A DNA stretch of 64,000 bases, taken from NCBI GenBank assembly GCA_035547515.1, contig DASZUS010000024.1:1-64000 (forward strand), read 5' to 3'. Under the pieces are notes generated by a model. It saw nothing but the letters and a program-made list of their open reading frames with translations, searched no databases and had not been told where the DNA came from. Of the stretch, positions 34,582 to 43,676 are shown piece after piece. The DNA is from DASZTV01 sp035547515. GTDB lineage: Bacteria; Actinomycetota; Actinomycetes; JAFAQI01. The translations under genes and the position numbers were made by a program. Position 1 is the stretch's first letter; the number at the start of each line of letters is the position of its first letter.

Positions 34582-36500
34582 ACCGGGGACAGCGGGAGCA
34601 GCATCCGGCCGGTCGGGCCGACCTGCGTCTGCGTCCCCATGGACGGGCAGACCCCGCAGTCGTAGCAGGGACTCCATCTGCAGTCCTCGACCTCAGCCTC
34701 GGAGATCGCGTCCTGCCAGTCCTGCCAGAGCCACTCCTTGTCCAGGCCCGAGTCGAGGTGGTCCCAAGGCAGGACCTCGGTGAGCTCGCGCTCGCGCGTC
34801 GTGTACCAGTCCAGCGACACCGGCGAGTCCGCGAAGACCTCCTCGGCGGCCGCGACCCAGGCGTCGAAGGAGAAGTACTCGCTCCAGCCGTCGAAGCGGG
34901 CGCCGCCCTCCCACACCCGGCGGATCACCGCGCTGACCCGTCGGTCGCCCCGGGAGAGCATTCCCTCGATGATCGACGGCCGCCCGTCGTGGTAGCGCAG
35001 ACCGATCGAGCGGCCGTACTGCTTGTCGGCGACGATCGCGGCCTTCAACGCCTGCAGCCGGTGGTCGACGGTCTCGTGGTCGAGCTGCGCCGCCCACTGG
35101 AACGGAGTGTGTGGCTTGGGGACGAAGCCGCCGATCGACACCGTGCAGCGGATGTCCTTGCGCCCCGCTGCCGCGCGGCCGGTCTCGATCACGCGGCTTG
35201 CGACCCCGGCGATTGCGGTCACGTCCTCGTCGGTCTCGGTCGGCAGGCCGCACATGAAGTAGAGCTTCACCTGCCGCCAGCCGTTGCCGTACGCGGTCGC
35301 GACCGTGCGGATCAGGTCGTCCTCGGTGACCATCTTGTTGATCACCCTGCGCATCCGCTCGCTTCCGCCCTCGGGCGCGAAGGTCAGCCCGGTACGACGG
35401 CCGTTGCGCGAGAGCTCGTTGGCCAGCGTCACGTTGAACGCGTCGACGCGGGTCGAGGGCAGCGACAGCGAGACGTTGGACCCCTCGAAGACGTCGGCGA
35501 GGCCCTTCGCGACCTCGCCGATCTCGCTGTGGTCAGCGCTGGAGAGCGAGAGCAGCCCGACCTCCTCGAAGCCCGTCGCGGCGACGCCGCGCTGCACCAT
35601 CTCGCCGATGGTGTCGATCGAGCGCTCGCGTACCGGCCGGGTGATCATCCCGGCCTGGCAGAACCGGCAGCCTCTGGTGCACCCCCGGAAGATCTCGACG
35701 CTGTAGCGCTCGTGGACAGTCTCGGCCAGCGGCACCAGCGGCCGCTTCGGGTACGGCCACTCGTCGAGGTCCATCACGGTCTGCTTGGCGACTCGCCACG
35801 GCACGCCAGGCCGGTTGGGCGCGACCCGCTGGATCCGGCCATCGGGCAGGTAGGTCACGTCGTAGAACGCCGGGACGTAGCCGACGCCGCTGGTCGCAAG
35901 CCGCAGCAGCAGGCCCTCGCGGCCATCCGGCCGGCCCTCAGCCTTCCAGGCGCGGACGATGTCGGTGATGGCGAGCACTGCCTGCTCGCCATCGCCCAGC
36001 ACCGCGACGTCGATGAACTCAGCGATCGGCTCGGGGTTGAACGCCGCGTGCCCGCCGGCGATCACCACCGGATGGTCGATGCCGCGATCCGCGGCGCTGA
36101 GCGGGATCCCCGCGAGGTCCAGGGCGGTGAGCAGGTTGGTGTAGCCGAGCTCTGTGGAGAAGGACACCCCGAACAGGTCGAAGTCGCCGACCGGGCGGTG
36201 CGCGTCGACGGTGAACTGCGGGATGCCGTGCTCGCGCATCGCGGCCTCGAGGTCCGGCCACACCGAGTAGGTGCGCTCGGCGAGCACTCCCTCGCGCTCG
36301 TTGAGCACCTCGTAGAGGATCTGGACGCCCTGGTTGGGCAGGCCGACCTCGTAGGCGTCGGGGTACATCAGCGCCCAGCGGACGTCGCAGGCGTCCCAGT
36401 CCTTGGTGACGGCGTGCAGCTCGCCGCCGACGTACTGCACCGGCTTGCGGACTGTGGGCAGCAATGGTTCGAGGCGCTCGAAGACGCTCTGCCCGGACAT
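34578..36500 (-). CDS. B12-binding-type radical SAM protein (TIGR03960 family)
   Basis: This 640-residue radical SAM protein has an N-terminal region resembling a cobalamin-binding domain (DVRWALMYPDAYEVGLPNQG, FGVSFSTELGYTNLL, VIAGGHAAFNPEP) and a radical SAM core with the CxxxCxxC cluster in FRGCTRGCRFCQAGMI. A later cysteine group (CRWSPCYDCGVCPSMG) at the C-terminus may bind another cluster. The ATG at 36500 is preferred to an upstream in-frame ATG at 36764, which lies inside rodA. It is coupled to DUF2344 by a GTGA overlap. The reaction is unknown. Confidence 0.9.
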   Translation of the reverse strand: MSGQSVFERLEPLLPTVRKPVQYVGGELHAVTKDWDACDVRWALMYPDAYEVGLPNQGVQILYEVLNEREGVLAERTYSVWPDLEAAMREHGIPQFTVDAHRPVGDFDLFGVSFSTELGYTNLLTALDLAGIPLSAADRGIDHPVVIAGGHAAFNPEPIAEFIDVAVLGDGEQAVLAITDIVRAWKAEGRPDGREGLLLRLATSGVGYVPAFYDVTYLPDGRIQRVAPNRPGVPWRVAKQTVMDLDEWPYPKRPLVPLAETVHERYSVEIFRGCTRGCRFCQAGMITRPVRERSIDTIGEMVQRGVAATGFEEVGLLSLSSADHSEIGEVAKGLADVFEGSNVSLSLPSTRVDAFNVTLANELSRNGRRTGLTFAPEGGSERMRRVINKMVTEDDLIRTVATAYGNGWRQVKLYFMCGLPTETDEDVTAIAGVASRVIETGRAAAGRKDIRCTVSIGGFVPKPHTPFQWAAQLDHETVDHRLQALKAAIVADKQYGRSIGLRYHDGRPSIIEGMLSRGDRRVSAVIRRVWEGGARFDGWSEYFSFDAWVAAAEEVFADSPVSLDWYTTRERELTEVLPWDHLDSGLDKEWLWQDWQDAISEAEVEDCRWSPCYDCGVCPSMGTQTQVGPTGRMLLPLSPV

Positions 36501-36529
36501 GGCACCCAGGTTAGGTCGGGAGCCACTGG

Positions 36530-37720
36530 TCACCGGTTCGAGCGCACCCGCACGTTCTGCAGCAAGCCCATCGCGATCATCGATGCGAACATCGAGGACC
36601 CGCCGTAGGAGACGAACGGCAGCGGCAGGCCGGTGATCGGCATGATGCCAAGGTTCATCCCGACGTTTTCGAAGATCTGGAACGCGAACCAGCAGACGAT
36701 GCCGACGCTGACCAGCATCCCGAACTGGTCCTGCGCGTAGCGCGCGATGCGCAGCGCTCGCCACATCACGATGCCCGACAGCACGATGACGAGGCCGGCG
36801 CCGAGCAGCCCGAGCTCCTCACCCGCGACCGAGAAGACGAAGTCGGTCTCCTGCTCGGGCACGAACTGGCCATTGGTCTGCGAGCCGTGGCCGAGGCCCT
36901 GGCCGAGCCAGCCGCCATGTCCGATGCCGATGATGGCCTGCTGTTGGTTGTACTTGAACGTCTGCGCGGCGGCGGAGTTGGTCGACTTCGACAGCGCCTC
37001 GAAGCGGGCCAGCTGGTACTGGTGCAGCAGGTGCGCCTGGTCGACGATGACCGCTCCGATGACTGCGAGCAGCAGCATCCCGCCGACCCAGCGGCCGGGG
37101 ATGCCCGACAGCACGATCATCCCGAAGATGATCGTCATGAAGACCATCACCGAGCCCACGTCGGGCTGGGCGAGGATCAGCAGCACCGGAAAGCCGGCGA
37201 GCCCGAAGCACAGCAGGATGTCCTGCCGGGTCGGTTCGGATCGCCCTTCGCGTTTCTCCGCGAGCAGCATGGCGATCCCGAGGACGACGGCGACTTTCGC
37301 GAACTCCGACGGTTGGATCTCGAAGCCGCCGCCGAGCTTGATCCACGAGTGGGCGCCGTTGATCGTGCTGCCCAGCGGGGTGAGCACCACGAGCAAGCCG
37401 AGGATCGAGGCACCGTACAGCACGGGGGTGTAGGCCCGCAGCGTTCGGTAGTCGACCAGCGCGGCGAGGACGGCGAGGCCGAGCCCGATCAGGATGTTGA
37501 GGACGTCCTTCTTCAGGTACGACGACCCGGCGTCCTGCGGTTTGGTCGCGGCCCACACCAACGCGCAGCCGAGCACGCAGAGAGCGGCAACGGCGGCGAC
37601 CAGCACCCAGTCGAGCTGGCGCAGGAAGGAGTCGCGGTCCAGGGCACGGGCGCGCAGCGAGGTCTCGCGACGGCGCAGCGAAGCCGGCGCGGAGCGGGCG
37701 GCGCCCGACCACTCGCTCAC
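36530..37720 (-). CDS. rodA: Peptidoglycan polymerase RodA (SEDS family)
   Basis: This 396-residue SEDS-family glycosyltransferase has about ten transmembrane helices and polymerises lipid II for side-wall growth. Signature segments are GSTINGAHSWIKLGGGFEIQPSEFAKV (with the catalytic-region aspartate/glutamate context), GGWLGQGLGHG, PEQETDFVFSVAGEELGL and the C-terminal ITGLPLPFVSYGGSSM. Its start overlaps the stop of the class B PBP gene by 4 bp, so the polymerase and its transpeptidase partner are co-translated. Confidence 0.96.
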   Translation of the reverse strand: MSEWSGAARSAPASLRRRETSLRARALDRDSFLRQLDWVLVAAVAALCVLGCALVWAATKPQDAGSSYLKKDVLNILIGLGLAVLAALVDYRTLRAYTPVLYGASILGLLVVLTPLGSTINGAHSWIKLGGGFEIQPSEFAKVAVVLGIAMLLAEKREGRSEPTRQDILLCFGLAGFPVLLILAQPDVGSVMVFMTIIFGMIVLSGIPGRWVGGMLLLAVIGAVIVDQAHLLHQYQLARFEALSKSTNSAAAQTFKYNQQQAIIGIGHGGWLGQGLGHGSQTNGQFVPEQETDFVFSVAGEELGLLGAGLVIVLSGIVMWRALRIARYAQDQFGMLVSVGIVCWFAFQIFENVGMNLGIMPITGLPLPFVSYGGSSMFASMIAMGLLQNVRVRSNR

Positions 37721-40044
37721 CGGATCAGCCTTCGGCGCTCAGGGGCGAGGACCGGAACCAGACCGGCGGCGGACGTCGTCCTCGGCGGGCTGCTGGCCGA
37801 CGTGGTGTCAGGGGTCGTCGACGGGGTCGTCGACGGGGTGGTGTCCGGCGTCGTCGACGGGGTGATGCCGGGCGTCGTCGACGGGTTGACGGTCTTCTTG
37901 TGCTTGTGCGGACCGGCCTCGACGATCTGGATCTTCGGCAGCTTCGACGGCGGCACGCCGTTCGGGAACAACGCCTTCTGACCATCGAGGCCGTAGATCC
38001 GCTCCCACATGGTTCGCACGAACGGCGCGGCGCTGACCGCTCCTTGGTCGGACTTGTCGACTTCGATCACGGTCACGAACTGCGGCTTGCCGCCGGCGGG
38101 CCCGGCGAACGAGGCGAACCAGGAGCCGTTCTCGCTGGTCCCGGACAGCTCGGCGGTTCCCGTCTTGCCACCCACGAGCACCTTGCTCATCGGAAAGCCG
38201 GCGAAGATCGACGACGCGGTGCCGTCGCTGGCGGTCGTCACGCCGTAGAACGCGTTGCGCAGGTAGTCGATCTGCTCCTGGGTGAGCGGCAGGTGGTCCC
38301 TGACCGGAGCCTTGATGCGCTTGATCAGCTTCCCGGTCGGGCTGACGATCGCCTTGGCGATGCGGGGTTCGAAGACGGTGCCGCCGTTGGCCATGGCACC
38401 GTACGCGACCGCGAGCTGCAGCGGCGAGACCGTGACGCTGCCCTGCCCGATGTCTTCGTTCTCCTGGTCGCCCTGCTCGAAGATGTAGCCGGACGTGCAG
38501 AAGTACTCGTCGAAGGCGCGGTGCGAAGCGCTGTACGACGGGTTCTTGGCTCCCTCGCAGTAGTCGTGCTTGTACCTCTCCCAGTTCGCCTTCGTCGATG
38601 CCCGGTCGCCGATCTGCCCGTCGGCGACCTCGTTGCTCGGCAGATCGATCCGCGGCGGCACCCCGATCCCGTAGTCGCGTGCCATGGCCTGCACGCCCTC
38701 GATCGGCTTCTTGTGCTCGGAGATGAGCTGCGCGTCCCGGGACCAGTCGTCGGCGCCGCGCTCGAAGAAGAAGGTGTCGCACGAGACGATCAGTGCGGTC
38801 GCCAGCGAGATGAACCCCTTTCCCTCTTCGATGTCGAAGTTGTGGTGGCCCTGGAAGTAGGTGGGGCAGTCGTAGGAGCCACCGGTCGACAGCATGCCGT
38901 CGTGCAGCAGACCGGACGATGAGATCAGCTTGAAGGTGGAGCCCGGTGGGTTGACGCTCTCGAATGCCTTGTCGACAAGCGGCGAGCCCTCTTCGTGCTT
39001 GAGCCGCTCGTACACCTTCGCCTTCACGCTCGGGCTGAACGTGTTGGGGGGGTACGTCGGCTCGCTGGCCATCGCGACCACGCCGCCGTTCCGGATGTTC
39101 AGCACGACTCCGGCGGCGTAGTCCGCGACGTAGCCGGAGCTGCGAGCGCTCGTAATGGCGGCTTGGAGCTGCTTCTCGAGCGTCGCCTGCACACCTGCGT
39201 CGATGTTGGTCACCACGTCGTCGCCGGGCACCGGCGGGGTGTTCTTCACGGTGCCGAGGACACCGCCGAGGTGGTCGACACTGACCGACTTAACGCCGGG
39301 CTTGCCGGCGAGGTACCTCTGGTACTCGGCTTCGAGGCCGGTCGCGCCGACCTGGGCGTTCTGGTACACCTGCTGCTCGTCGGCGGGCAACGCCTTCAGC
39401 GCCTTGGCGGAGATCGGCCCGAGGTAGCCGAGCATCGAGCTGGCGTAGGCGCCGTCCGGCTCGGGGTAGTTCCGTACCGCTGTCAGGTTGACCGTGACGC
39501 CCGGGTACGCCTCGGGCTCCTCTTCGATCTGAAGGGCCTTGCGCGCAGCCGCCAGCGTGGGCTTGAGCTGGCTGACCACCACGGGCTGGTAGGCCAAGCC
39601 GTTGTTGCATGGCGTGAACGGCGCCGCAAACCACGGCGTGCCAGCGGGCGCGGCCGTCACCTCAGTGCCCTTCGCGGTGTGTGTCGAGGTGTACACGCAG
39701 GGAGACGTCTCGTCGTTGAGCTCCCAATACGGCGTACCGAGTTTGGCCGCAAGCCGGTGCAGGATCACCGACTCCTCGTCGGCCGGCAGCCGGTCCAGCG
39801 TCGTGCGGTCGACGGAGACGACCAGGGCCGGCTTGTTGTCGACCAGCGGCTTCCCGGTGTCGTCGAGGATCTCGCCGCGCGGCGCCGGCGTCACCACGTC
39901 ATGGACCTGCTGGCTGAGCGCCTCCTGGGTCAGCTGGGGCGCGTCGAGCACCTGCAGGTACCAGAGCCGGCCGAGCAGAGTTGCGACGAGGGAGAAGATG
40001 AGCACGCCAAGGACCACGAGACGAAGGCGCGAGCGGTCAGGCAC
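37717..40044 (-). CDS. mrdA: Penicillin-binding protein 2 (class B, elongasome transpeptidase)
   Basis: This 775-residue membrane-anchored D,D-transpeptidase starts with one N-terminal helix (LVVLGVLIFSLVATLLGRLWYL). The dimerisation domain is followed by the transpeptidase domain with the catalytic SxxK in NPPGSTFKLISS, an SCD motif (IVSCDTFFFERG) and KTG in VGGKTGTAELSG. After the catalytic domain comes a tail of about 60 residues rich in Thr, Pro and Ser, with repeated PSTTPDTTPSTTP units, an uncommon addition for PBP2. It sits between mreD and rodA in the elongation operon. Confidence 0.95.
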   Translation of the reverse strand: MPDRSRLRLVVLGVLIFSLVATLLGRLWYLQVLDAPQLTQEALSQQVHDVVTPAPRGEILDDTGKPLVDNKPALVVSVDRTTLDRLPADEESVILHRLAAKLGTPYWELNDETSPCVYTSTHTAKGTEVTAAPAGTPWFAAPFTPCNNGLAYQPVVVSQLKPTLAAARKALQIEEEPEAYPGVTVNLTAVRNYPEPDGAYASSMLGYLGPISAKALKALPADEQQVYQNAQVGATGLEAEYQRYLAGKPGVKSVSVDHLGGVLGTVKNTPPVPGDDVVTNIDAGVQATLEKQLQAAITSARSSGYVADYAAGVVLNIRNGGVVAMASEPTYPPNTFSPSVKAKVYERLKHEEGSPLVDKAFESVNPPGSTFKLISSSGLLHDGMLSTGGSYDCPTYFQGHHNFDIEEGKGFISLATALIVSCDTFFFERGADDWSRDAQLISEHKKPIEGVQAMARDYGIGVPPRIDLPSNEVADGQIGDRASTKANWERYKHDYCEGAKNPSYSASHRAFDEYFCTSGYIFEQGDQENEDIGQGSVTVSPLQLAVAYGAMANGGTVFEPRIAKAIVSPTGKLIKRIKAPVRDHLPLTQEQIDYLRNAFYGVTTASDGTASSIFAGFPMSKVLVGGKTGTAELSGTSENGSWFASFAGPAGGKPQFVTVIEVDKSDQGAVSAAPFVRTMWERIYGLDGQKALFPNGVPPSKLPKIQIVEAGPHKHKKTVNPSTTPGITPSTTPDTTPSTTPSTTPDTTSASSPPRTTSAAGLVPVLAPERRRLIR

Positions 40045-40092
40045 AGTGGCAAGCAGGCTTCCGGTCGGGCGATCCGTGGGCAGGGCTAGGCG

Positions 40093-40602
40093 TCAGCGCG
40101 TTCCGGCAGGCTCGAACCGGCGGGCCGCGGCGGAGACGAGGGGAACGACGAACGGCGCCAAGACCACATCGTAGACAACGGTGGCGGCGACCGCTCGGCC
40201 CGCGACGCCGGCCGAGATCCGGGCATCTCCGATGAGATCGCCGAGACCGGCGTAGAGCAGGACGACGCCGAAGGATGCCGCCGCAACGACCGCGATGATG
40301 GTCGGCACGGTGCTCTCCTCGCCGGCGTCGAGCATCCCGGCGACGTAACCGATTACGGCATAGGAGAAGGCGAGCTCGCCGGCGTAGTGGTCGGCCGGCG
40401 GCACCACGTCGGCGAGCAGGCCCGCGAAGAAGCCGAGGACGGCGCCGCGCTGCGAGCCGCCGACCAGCGCGAAGGCCACCACCACGATGACCAGCAGGTC
40501 CGGCGTACCGAGTGGCAGGTGCATCCGGTTGACGACGCAGACCTGCAGCAGGAGCGCGGCCACCACCACGACGATCCGCAGCGCGATGCGCGGGGCGGTC
40601 AT
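40093..40602 (-). CDS. mreD: Rod-shape protein MreD
   Basis: This 169-residue integral membrane protein has five or six helices, with the family pattern (LLLQVCVVNRMHLPLGTPDLLVI near the start, GFFAGLLADVVPPADHYAGELAFSYAVIGYVAG in the middle). It joins the MreBC complex in the elongasome. The start overlaps the mreC stop by ATGA. It is followed 48 bp later by the PBP2 gene. Confidence 0.92.
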   Translation of the reverse strand: MTAPRIALRIVVVVAALLLQVCVVNRMHLPLGTPDLLVIVVVAFALVGGSQRGAVLGFFAGLLADVVPPADHYAGELAFSYAVIGYVAGMLDAGEESTVPTIIAVVAAASFGVVLLYAGLGDLIGDARISAGVAGRAVAATVVYDVVLAPFVVPLVSAAARRFEPAGTR

Positions 40603-41588
40603 GGCGTGGTCGAGGCGCTGCTGGAGGGCGTGGTCGAGGGCGTCACCCCGGACGTGCTTCCCGACGTTGCCGGCGGCGGCGTGACTCCCGGGGTCGCGGT
40701 GACAGTCACCGTGACCGTCGGAGCCGGCGTCGGGGACTTGGGCAGGAGCAGGTCGTGCTGGATCGACTTGGGAGAGGCCACCACGACCGCGACGACGTCG
40801 AGCGAGCCGAAGGACACGAACGGGTGGACGGTGGCGGTCTGGGCCAGCTGGCCGGTCGCCGGCGCGACCGCGGTGATCGTCCCGATCGGCACTTCCGGCA
40901 CGAACGGCCCGCCCGGGCCGGAGGCGAAGCTGACCAGCTGCTGGCCTTTCGTCAGCCGCACCGTGTTGTCGAGCAGCTGCAGGCTCATGTCCTTGCCGCG
41001 CCCGTTGCCCTGCAGCGATCCGACCGCCAGCGTGCCGGTCGACAGCCGTGCACCGACGGTGAACTGCGAGTCGTCGGCGAGCTGCACCGTCGCGGTATTG
41101 CGGCTGACGTCGACCACCCGGCCCACCAGGCCCGCGCCGCTGATGACGGTCTCGTTCTTGGCGATCCCGTTCGCCGTACCGCGGTCGATCGTGACCGTGG
41201 ACTCGAACCCGAAGGCCGCGCCGTACGCCGTGACCCGGGCCGCGACGGTGGTGAACTGGGCGAGCCCGGCGAGGTGGAGCAGCTGCTGCTCTTGGGCGTA
41301 CTCCTCGCGCTCGGTCGCCGTCATCCGCAGCTGGGTCTCGACCTCGGCCAGCTTCTTGTGCAGGGCCTCGTTCTCCGACTTGTAGCTGCCGAGGTGAGCG
41401 AGCCCGGAGAACCAGGAGCCGATCGGGTGGACCACGTCAGAGATGACCGTCTCGATCGGCCCGAACACCGTGGAGGCCGCTTTGCGGATCCCGCTCAACG
41501 CACCCGAGCGGTAGTCGAGCGTGACCAGGGTGAGCGCGGTCAGCAGCAGGAGCGTCAGCACCAAGCGCGCACGTCGCGCGTTCCTCAC
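40599..41588 (-). CDS. mreC: Rod-shape protein MreC
   Basis: This 329-residue bitopic protein has one N-terminal helix (LVLTLLLLTALTLVTLDYRSG), a coiled coil (KSENEALHKKLAEVETQLRMTATEREEYAQEQQLL) and the beta-barrel MreC domain (RVTAYGAAFGFESTVTIDRG, VISGAGLVGRVVDVSRNTATV). It links cytoplasmic MreB to periplasmic PBPs. The last roughly 35 residues are Thr/Ser/Pro-rich (TPPPATSGSTSGVTPSTTPS), similar in style to the tail on PBP2 in the same operon. Confidence 0.95.
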   Translation of the reverse strand: MRNARRARLVLTLLLLTALTLVTLDYRSGALSGIRKAASTVFGPIETVISDVVHPIGSWFSGLAHLGSYKSENEALHKKLAEVETQLRMTATEREEYAQEQQLLHLAGLAQFTTVAARVTAYGAAFGFESTVTIDRGTANGIAKNETVISGAGLVGRVVDVSRNTATVQLADDSQFTVGARLSTGTLAVGSLQGNGRGKDMSLQLLDNTVRLTKGQQLVSFASGPGGPFVPEVPIGTITAVAPATGQLAQTATVHPFVSFGSLDVVAVVVASPKSIQHDLLLPKSPTPAPTVTVTVTATPGVTPPPATSGSTSGVTPSTTPSSSASTTP

Positions 41589-41642
41589 TGCGTCGCGCCT
41601 GGCGCGCAGACGGACAGGGTTCTCATAGCGAAGCGCACGTTA

Positions 41643-41663
41643 GTGGCAGCGGCGCGCTGCCAC
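41643..41663 (-). terminator. Hairpin between mreB and mreC
   Basis: gtggcagc and gctgccac form a perfect 8-bp stem with a 5-base loop in the 80-bp gap between the mreB stop and the mreC start. It may partly terminate transcription so that more MreB than MreC is made, or may protect the mreB mRNA 3' end. Confidence 0.45.
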
Positions 41664-41668
41664 CTGCG

Positions 41669-42703
41669 TTAGCGGCGTGGCTCGCTGATCAAGACCTGCT
41701 GGAGTGCCTCGAACTCCTCGACGCACTTGCCGGCACCCATCGCGACCGAGTTCAGCGGGTTGTCGGTCACGTGGATCGGCATGCCGGTCTCGTGGCGCAG
41801 CCGCTCGTCGAGCCCGGTCAGCAGCGCTCCGCCGCCGGTCAGGACGATGCCGCGGTCCATGATGTCGCCGGAGAGCTCCGGCGGCGTCTTGTCCAGCGTC
41901 GTCTTCACCGCGTCGACGATCGCGTTGACCGGCTCCTCGACTGCCTTGCGGCTCTCGTCGGCGCACACCACGATAGTCTTGGGCAGACCGGTGACGAGGT
42001 CTCGCCCGCGGATCTCGGCGTGCGGTTCGTCGGGTGCCGGGAACGCCGACCCGATCGCCATCTTGATCTCCTCAGCCGTCCGCTCACCGAGCATCAGGCT
42101 GTACTCCTTCTTCACGTACGCGATGATCGACGCGTCGAGCTCGTCGCCACCGGTACGGATCGACTGGCTGGTCACGATCCCGCCGAGAGAGATGACCGCC
42201 ACCTCGGTGGTGCCACCGCCGATGTCGACGACCATGTTGCCCGTCGGCTCGTGGACCGGCAGCCCGGCGCCGATCGCGGCGGCCATGGGCTCTTCGATGA
42301 TGAACACCTTGCGGGCGCCGGCCTGGTAGCCCGCGTCCTTGACCGCGCGCTGCTCGACGCCCGTGATGCCACTGGGGACGCAGACGACGAGGCGCGGGCG
42401 CGCGGTACGCCGGCGCTTGTGCACCTTCTGGATGAAGTAGCGGAGCATGCGCTCCGTGGTCTCGAAGTCGGCGATGACGCCGTCCTTCAGCGGGCGGATC
42501 GCGACGATGTTGCCGGGCGTGCGGCCGATCATCCGCTTCGCCTCGGTACCGACTGCCAGGATCCCGGCGGTGTTGGTGTTGATCGCGACGACGCTCGGTT
42601 CATTCAGCACGATTCCCCGGCCGCGCACGTAGACGAGCGTGTTGGCAGTGCCGAGGTCGACGGCCATGTCGCGGCCGAGGAACCCGCTGGTGTTCTGCGC
42701 CAT
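41669..42703 (-). CDS. mreB: Rod-shape actin homologue MreB
   Basis: This 344-residue bacterial actin organises the elongasome on the inner membrane face. The nucleotide-binding motifs are present: MAVDLGTANTLVYVRGRG (phosphate 1), NMVVDIGGGTTEVAVISLGG (phosphate 2) and GIVLTGGGALLTGLDERL (adenosine motif). Length and sequence are typical. It is the first gene of mreB-mreC-mreD-mrdA-rodA, with a 137-bp gap before it after ndk. Possession of mreB fits an actinobacterium that grows laterally or uses MreB in spore-wall formation. Confidence 0.98.
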   Translation of the reverse strand: MAQNTSGFLGRDMAVDLGTANTLVYVRGRGIVLNEPSVVAINTNTAGILAVGTEAKRMIGRTPGNIVAIRPLKDGVIADFETTERMLRYFIQKVHKRRRTARPRLVVCVPSGITGVEQRAVKDAGYQAGARKVFIIEEPMAAAIGAGLPVHEPTGNMVVDIGGGTTEVAVISLGGIVTSQSIRTGGDELDASIIAYVKKEYSLMLGERTAEEIKMAIGSAFPAPDEPHAEIRGRDLVTGLPKTIVVCADESRKAVEEPVNAIVDAVKTTLDKTPPELSGDIMDRGIVLTGGGALLTGLDERLRHETGMPIHVTDNPLNSVAMGAGKCVEEFEALQQVLISEPRR

Positions 42704-42840
42704 ACGGGGTTTGCCTTCCGTATCGGGGAATGCGAGCGCCAGAGGCGAGTCCGGCAGCTCTCGGGGGGCGAGGTCAGCCTACCGGGGATGGCGGCTGACC
42801 GAAATGACTGATTTGTCGCTGCTGAGACGCCGCGGGAGCG

Positions 42841-43248
42841 CTACAGGTTGGGGAAGAACAGGCTGACCTCTCGGGCAGCCGACTCCGGCGAGTCCGAGCC
42901 GTGGACCAGGTTCTGGCCGATCTCGGTGGCGAAGTCGCCGCGGATCGAGCCCGGTGCCGAGGCGATCGGGTCGGTGACGCCCATCAGGGCGCGCACTGCC
43001 TCCACGGCGCGGTGCCCCTCGGCGACGATCGCGACCAGCGGCCCGCCGGTGATGAAGTCGACCAGCTCGCCGAAGAACGGCTTGCCCTCGTGCTCGCCGT
43101 AGTGCTTGCTCGCGGTCTCGCGGTCGAGCGTGCGCAGCTCGAGGGCGACCAGGGTCAGCCCCTTCCGCTCGAGCCGGCCGACGATCTCGCCGACCAGGCC
43201 GCGCCGTACGCCGTCGGGCTTGACAAGGACCAGGGTGCGCTCAGCCAC
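42841..43248 (-). CDS. ndk: Nucleoside diphosphate kinase
   Basis: This 135-residue enzyme balances nucleoside triphosphate pools. It starts MAERTLVLVKPDGVRRGLVG, and the active-site histidine stands in GQNLVHGSDSPESAAREV. Length and motifs are standard. A long inverted repeat lies in the gap upstream, between it and the DUF4233 gene. Confidence 0.98.
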   Translation of the reverse strand: MAERTLVLVKPDGVRRGLVGEIVGRLERKGLTLVALELRTLDRETASKHYGEHEGKPFFGELVDFITGGPLVAIVAEGHRAVEAVRALMGVTDPIASAPGSIRGDFATEIGQNLVHGSDSPESAAREVSLFFPNL

Positions 43249-43275
43249 GCGCAGAGGCTACATGCCCCCACTCGG

Positions 43276-43336
43276 CGTGATCTTGACGAAAAGCACGCTT
43301 CACGCGCCTCATAGCGTGCTTGTCGTCAAGATCACG
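43276..43336. repeat. Long imperfect inverted repeat between DUF4233 gene and ndk
   Basis: Two 24-bp arms (43276-43299 and 43313-43336) match at 23 of 24 positions with a 13-base loop; the core is cgtgatcttgacga. The right arm includes the stop codon region of the DUF4233 gene (stop at 43332). On the minus-strand transcript it forms a long hairpin ending that gene, so it may act as terminator. Its size and the off-centre mismatch suggest a dispersed repeat. Confidence 0.85.
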
Positions 43337-43676
43337 GCGGGGTTGGCAGGTGCCATTGGCGCAGCCAGTAGATCCAGATGCCGGCGAAGGCCACCCCTAC
43401 CACGTACATGGGCCAGCTGATCACTCCCGTGGCGATGGCGGCGACCTGGGCCAGGCTCGACACCACCTTCCCGCCGCGGCGGCGCAGCAGCCCCGCGGAC
43501 AGCACCAGGAGCGCGAACAGACCCAGCAGCAGCCCGATGTCCAGCCCCGACACGTGGCCGCGCTGCGCGGTGGCCACCGCCGGTACGGCGAGCAGGACCA
43601 CCAGCGCCTCGATCGTCAGCCCCGCCGTACCGATCGCGTACAGGCCGCGCGGCGGCTCCGGCCGCTCGCCGCTCAA
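43332..43676 (-). CDS. DUF4233 membrane protein
   Basis: This 114-residue membrane protein has about four helices (GLTIEALVVLLAVPAVATA, IGLLLGLFALLVLSAGLL, VVSSLAQVAAIATGVI, PMYVVGVAFAGIWIYWLRQW). It matches the small DUF4233 family normally found between folC and ndk in actinobacteria, as here. Its start overlaps the folC stop by ATGA. Function unknown. Confidence 0.88.
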   Translation of the reverse strand: MSGERPEPPRGLYAIGTAGLTIEALVVLLAVPAVATAQRGHVSGLDIGLLLGLFALLVLSAGLLRRRGGKVVSSLAQVAAIATGVISWPMYVVGVAFAGIWIYWLRQWHLPTPP

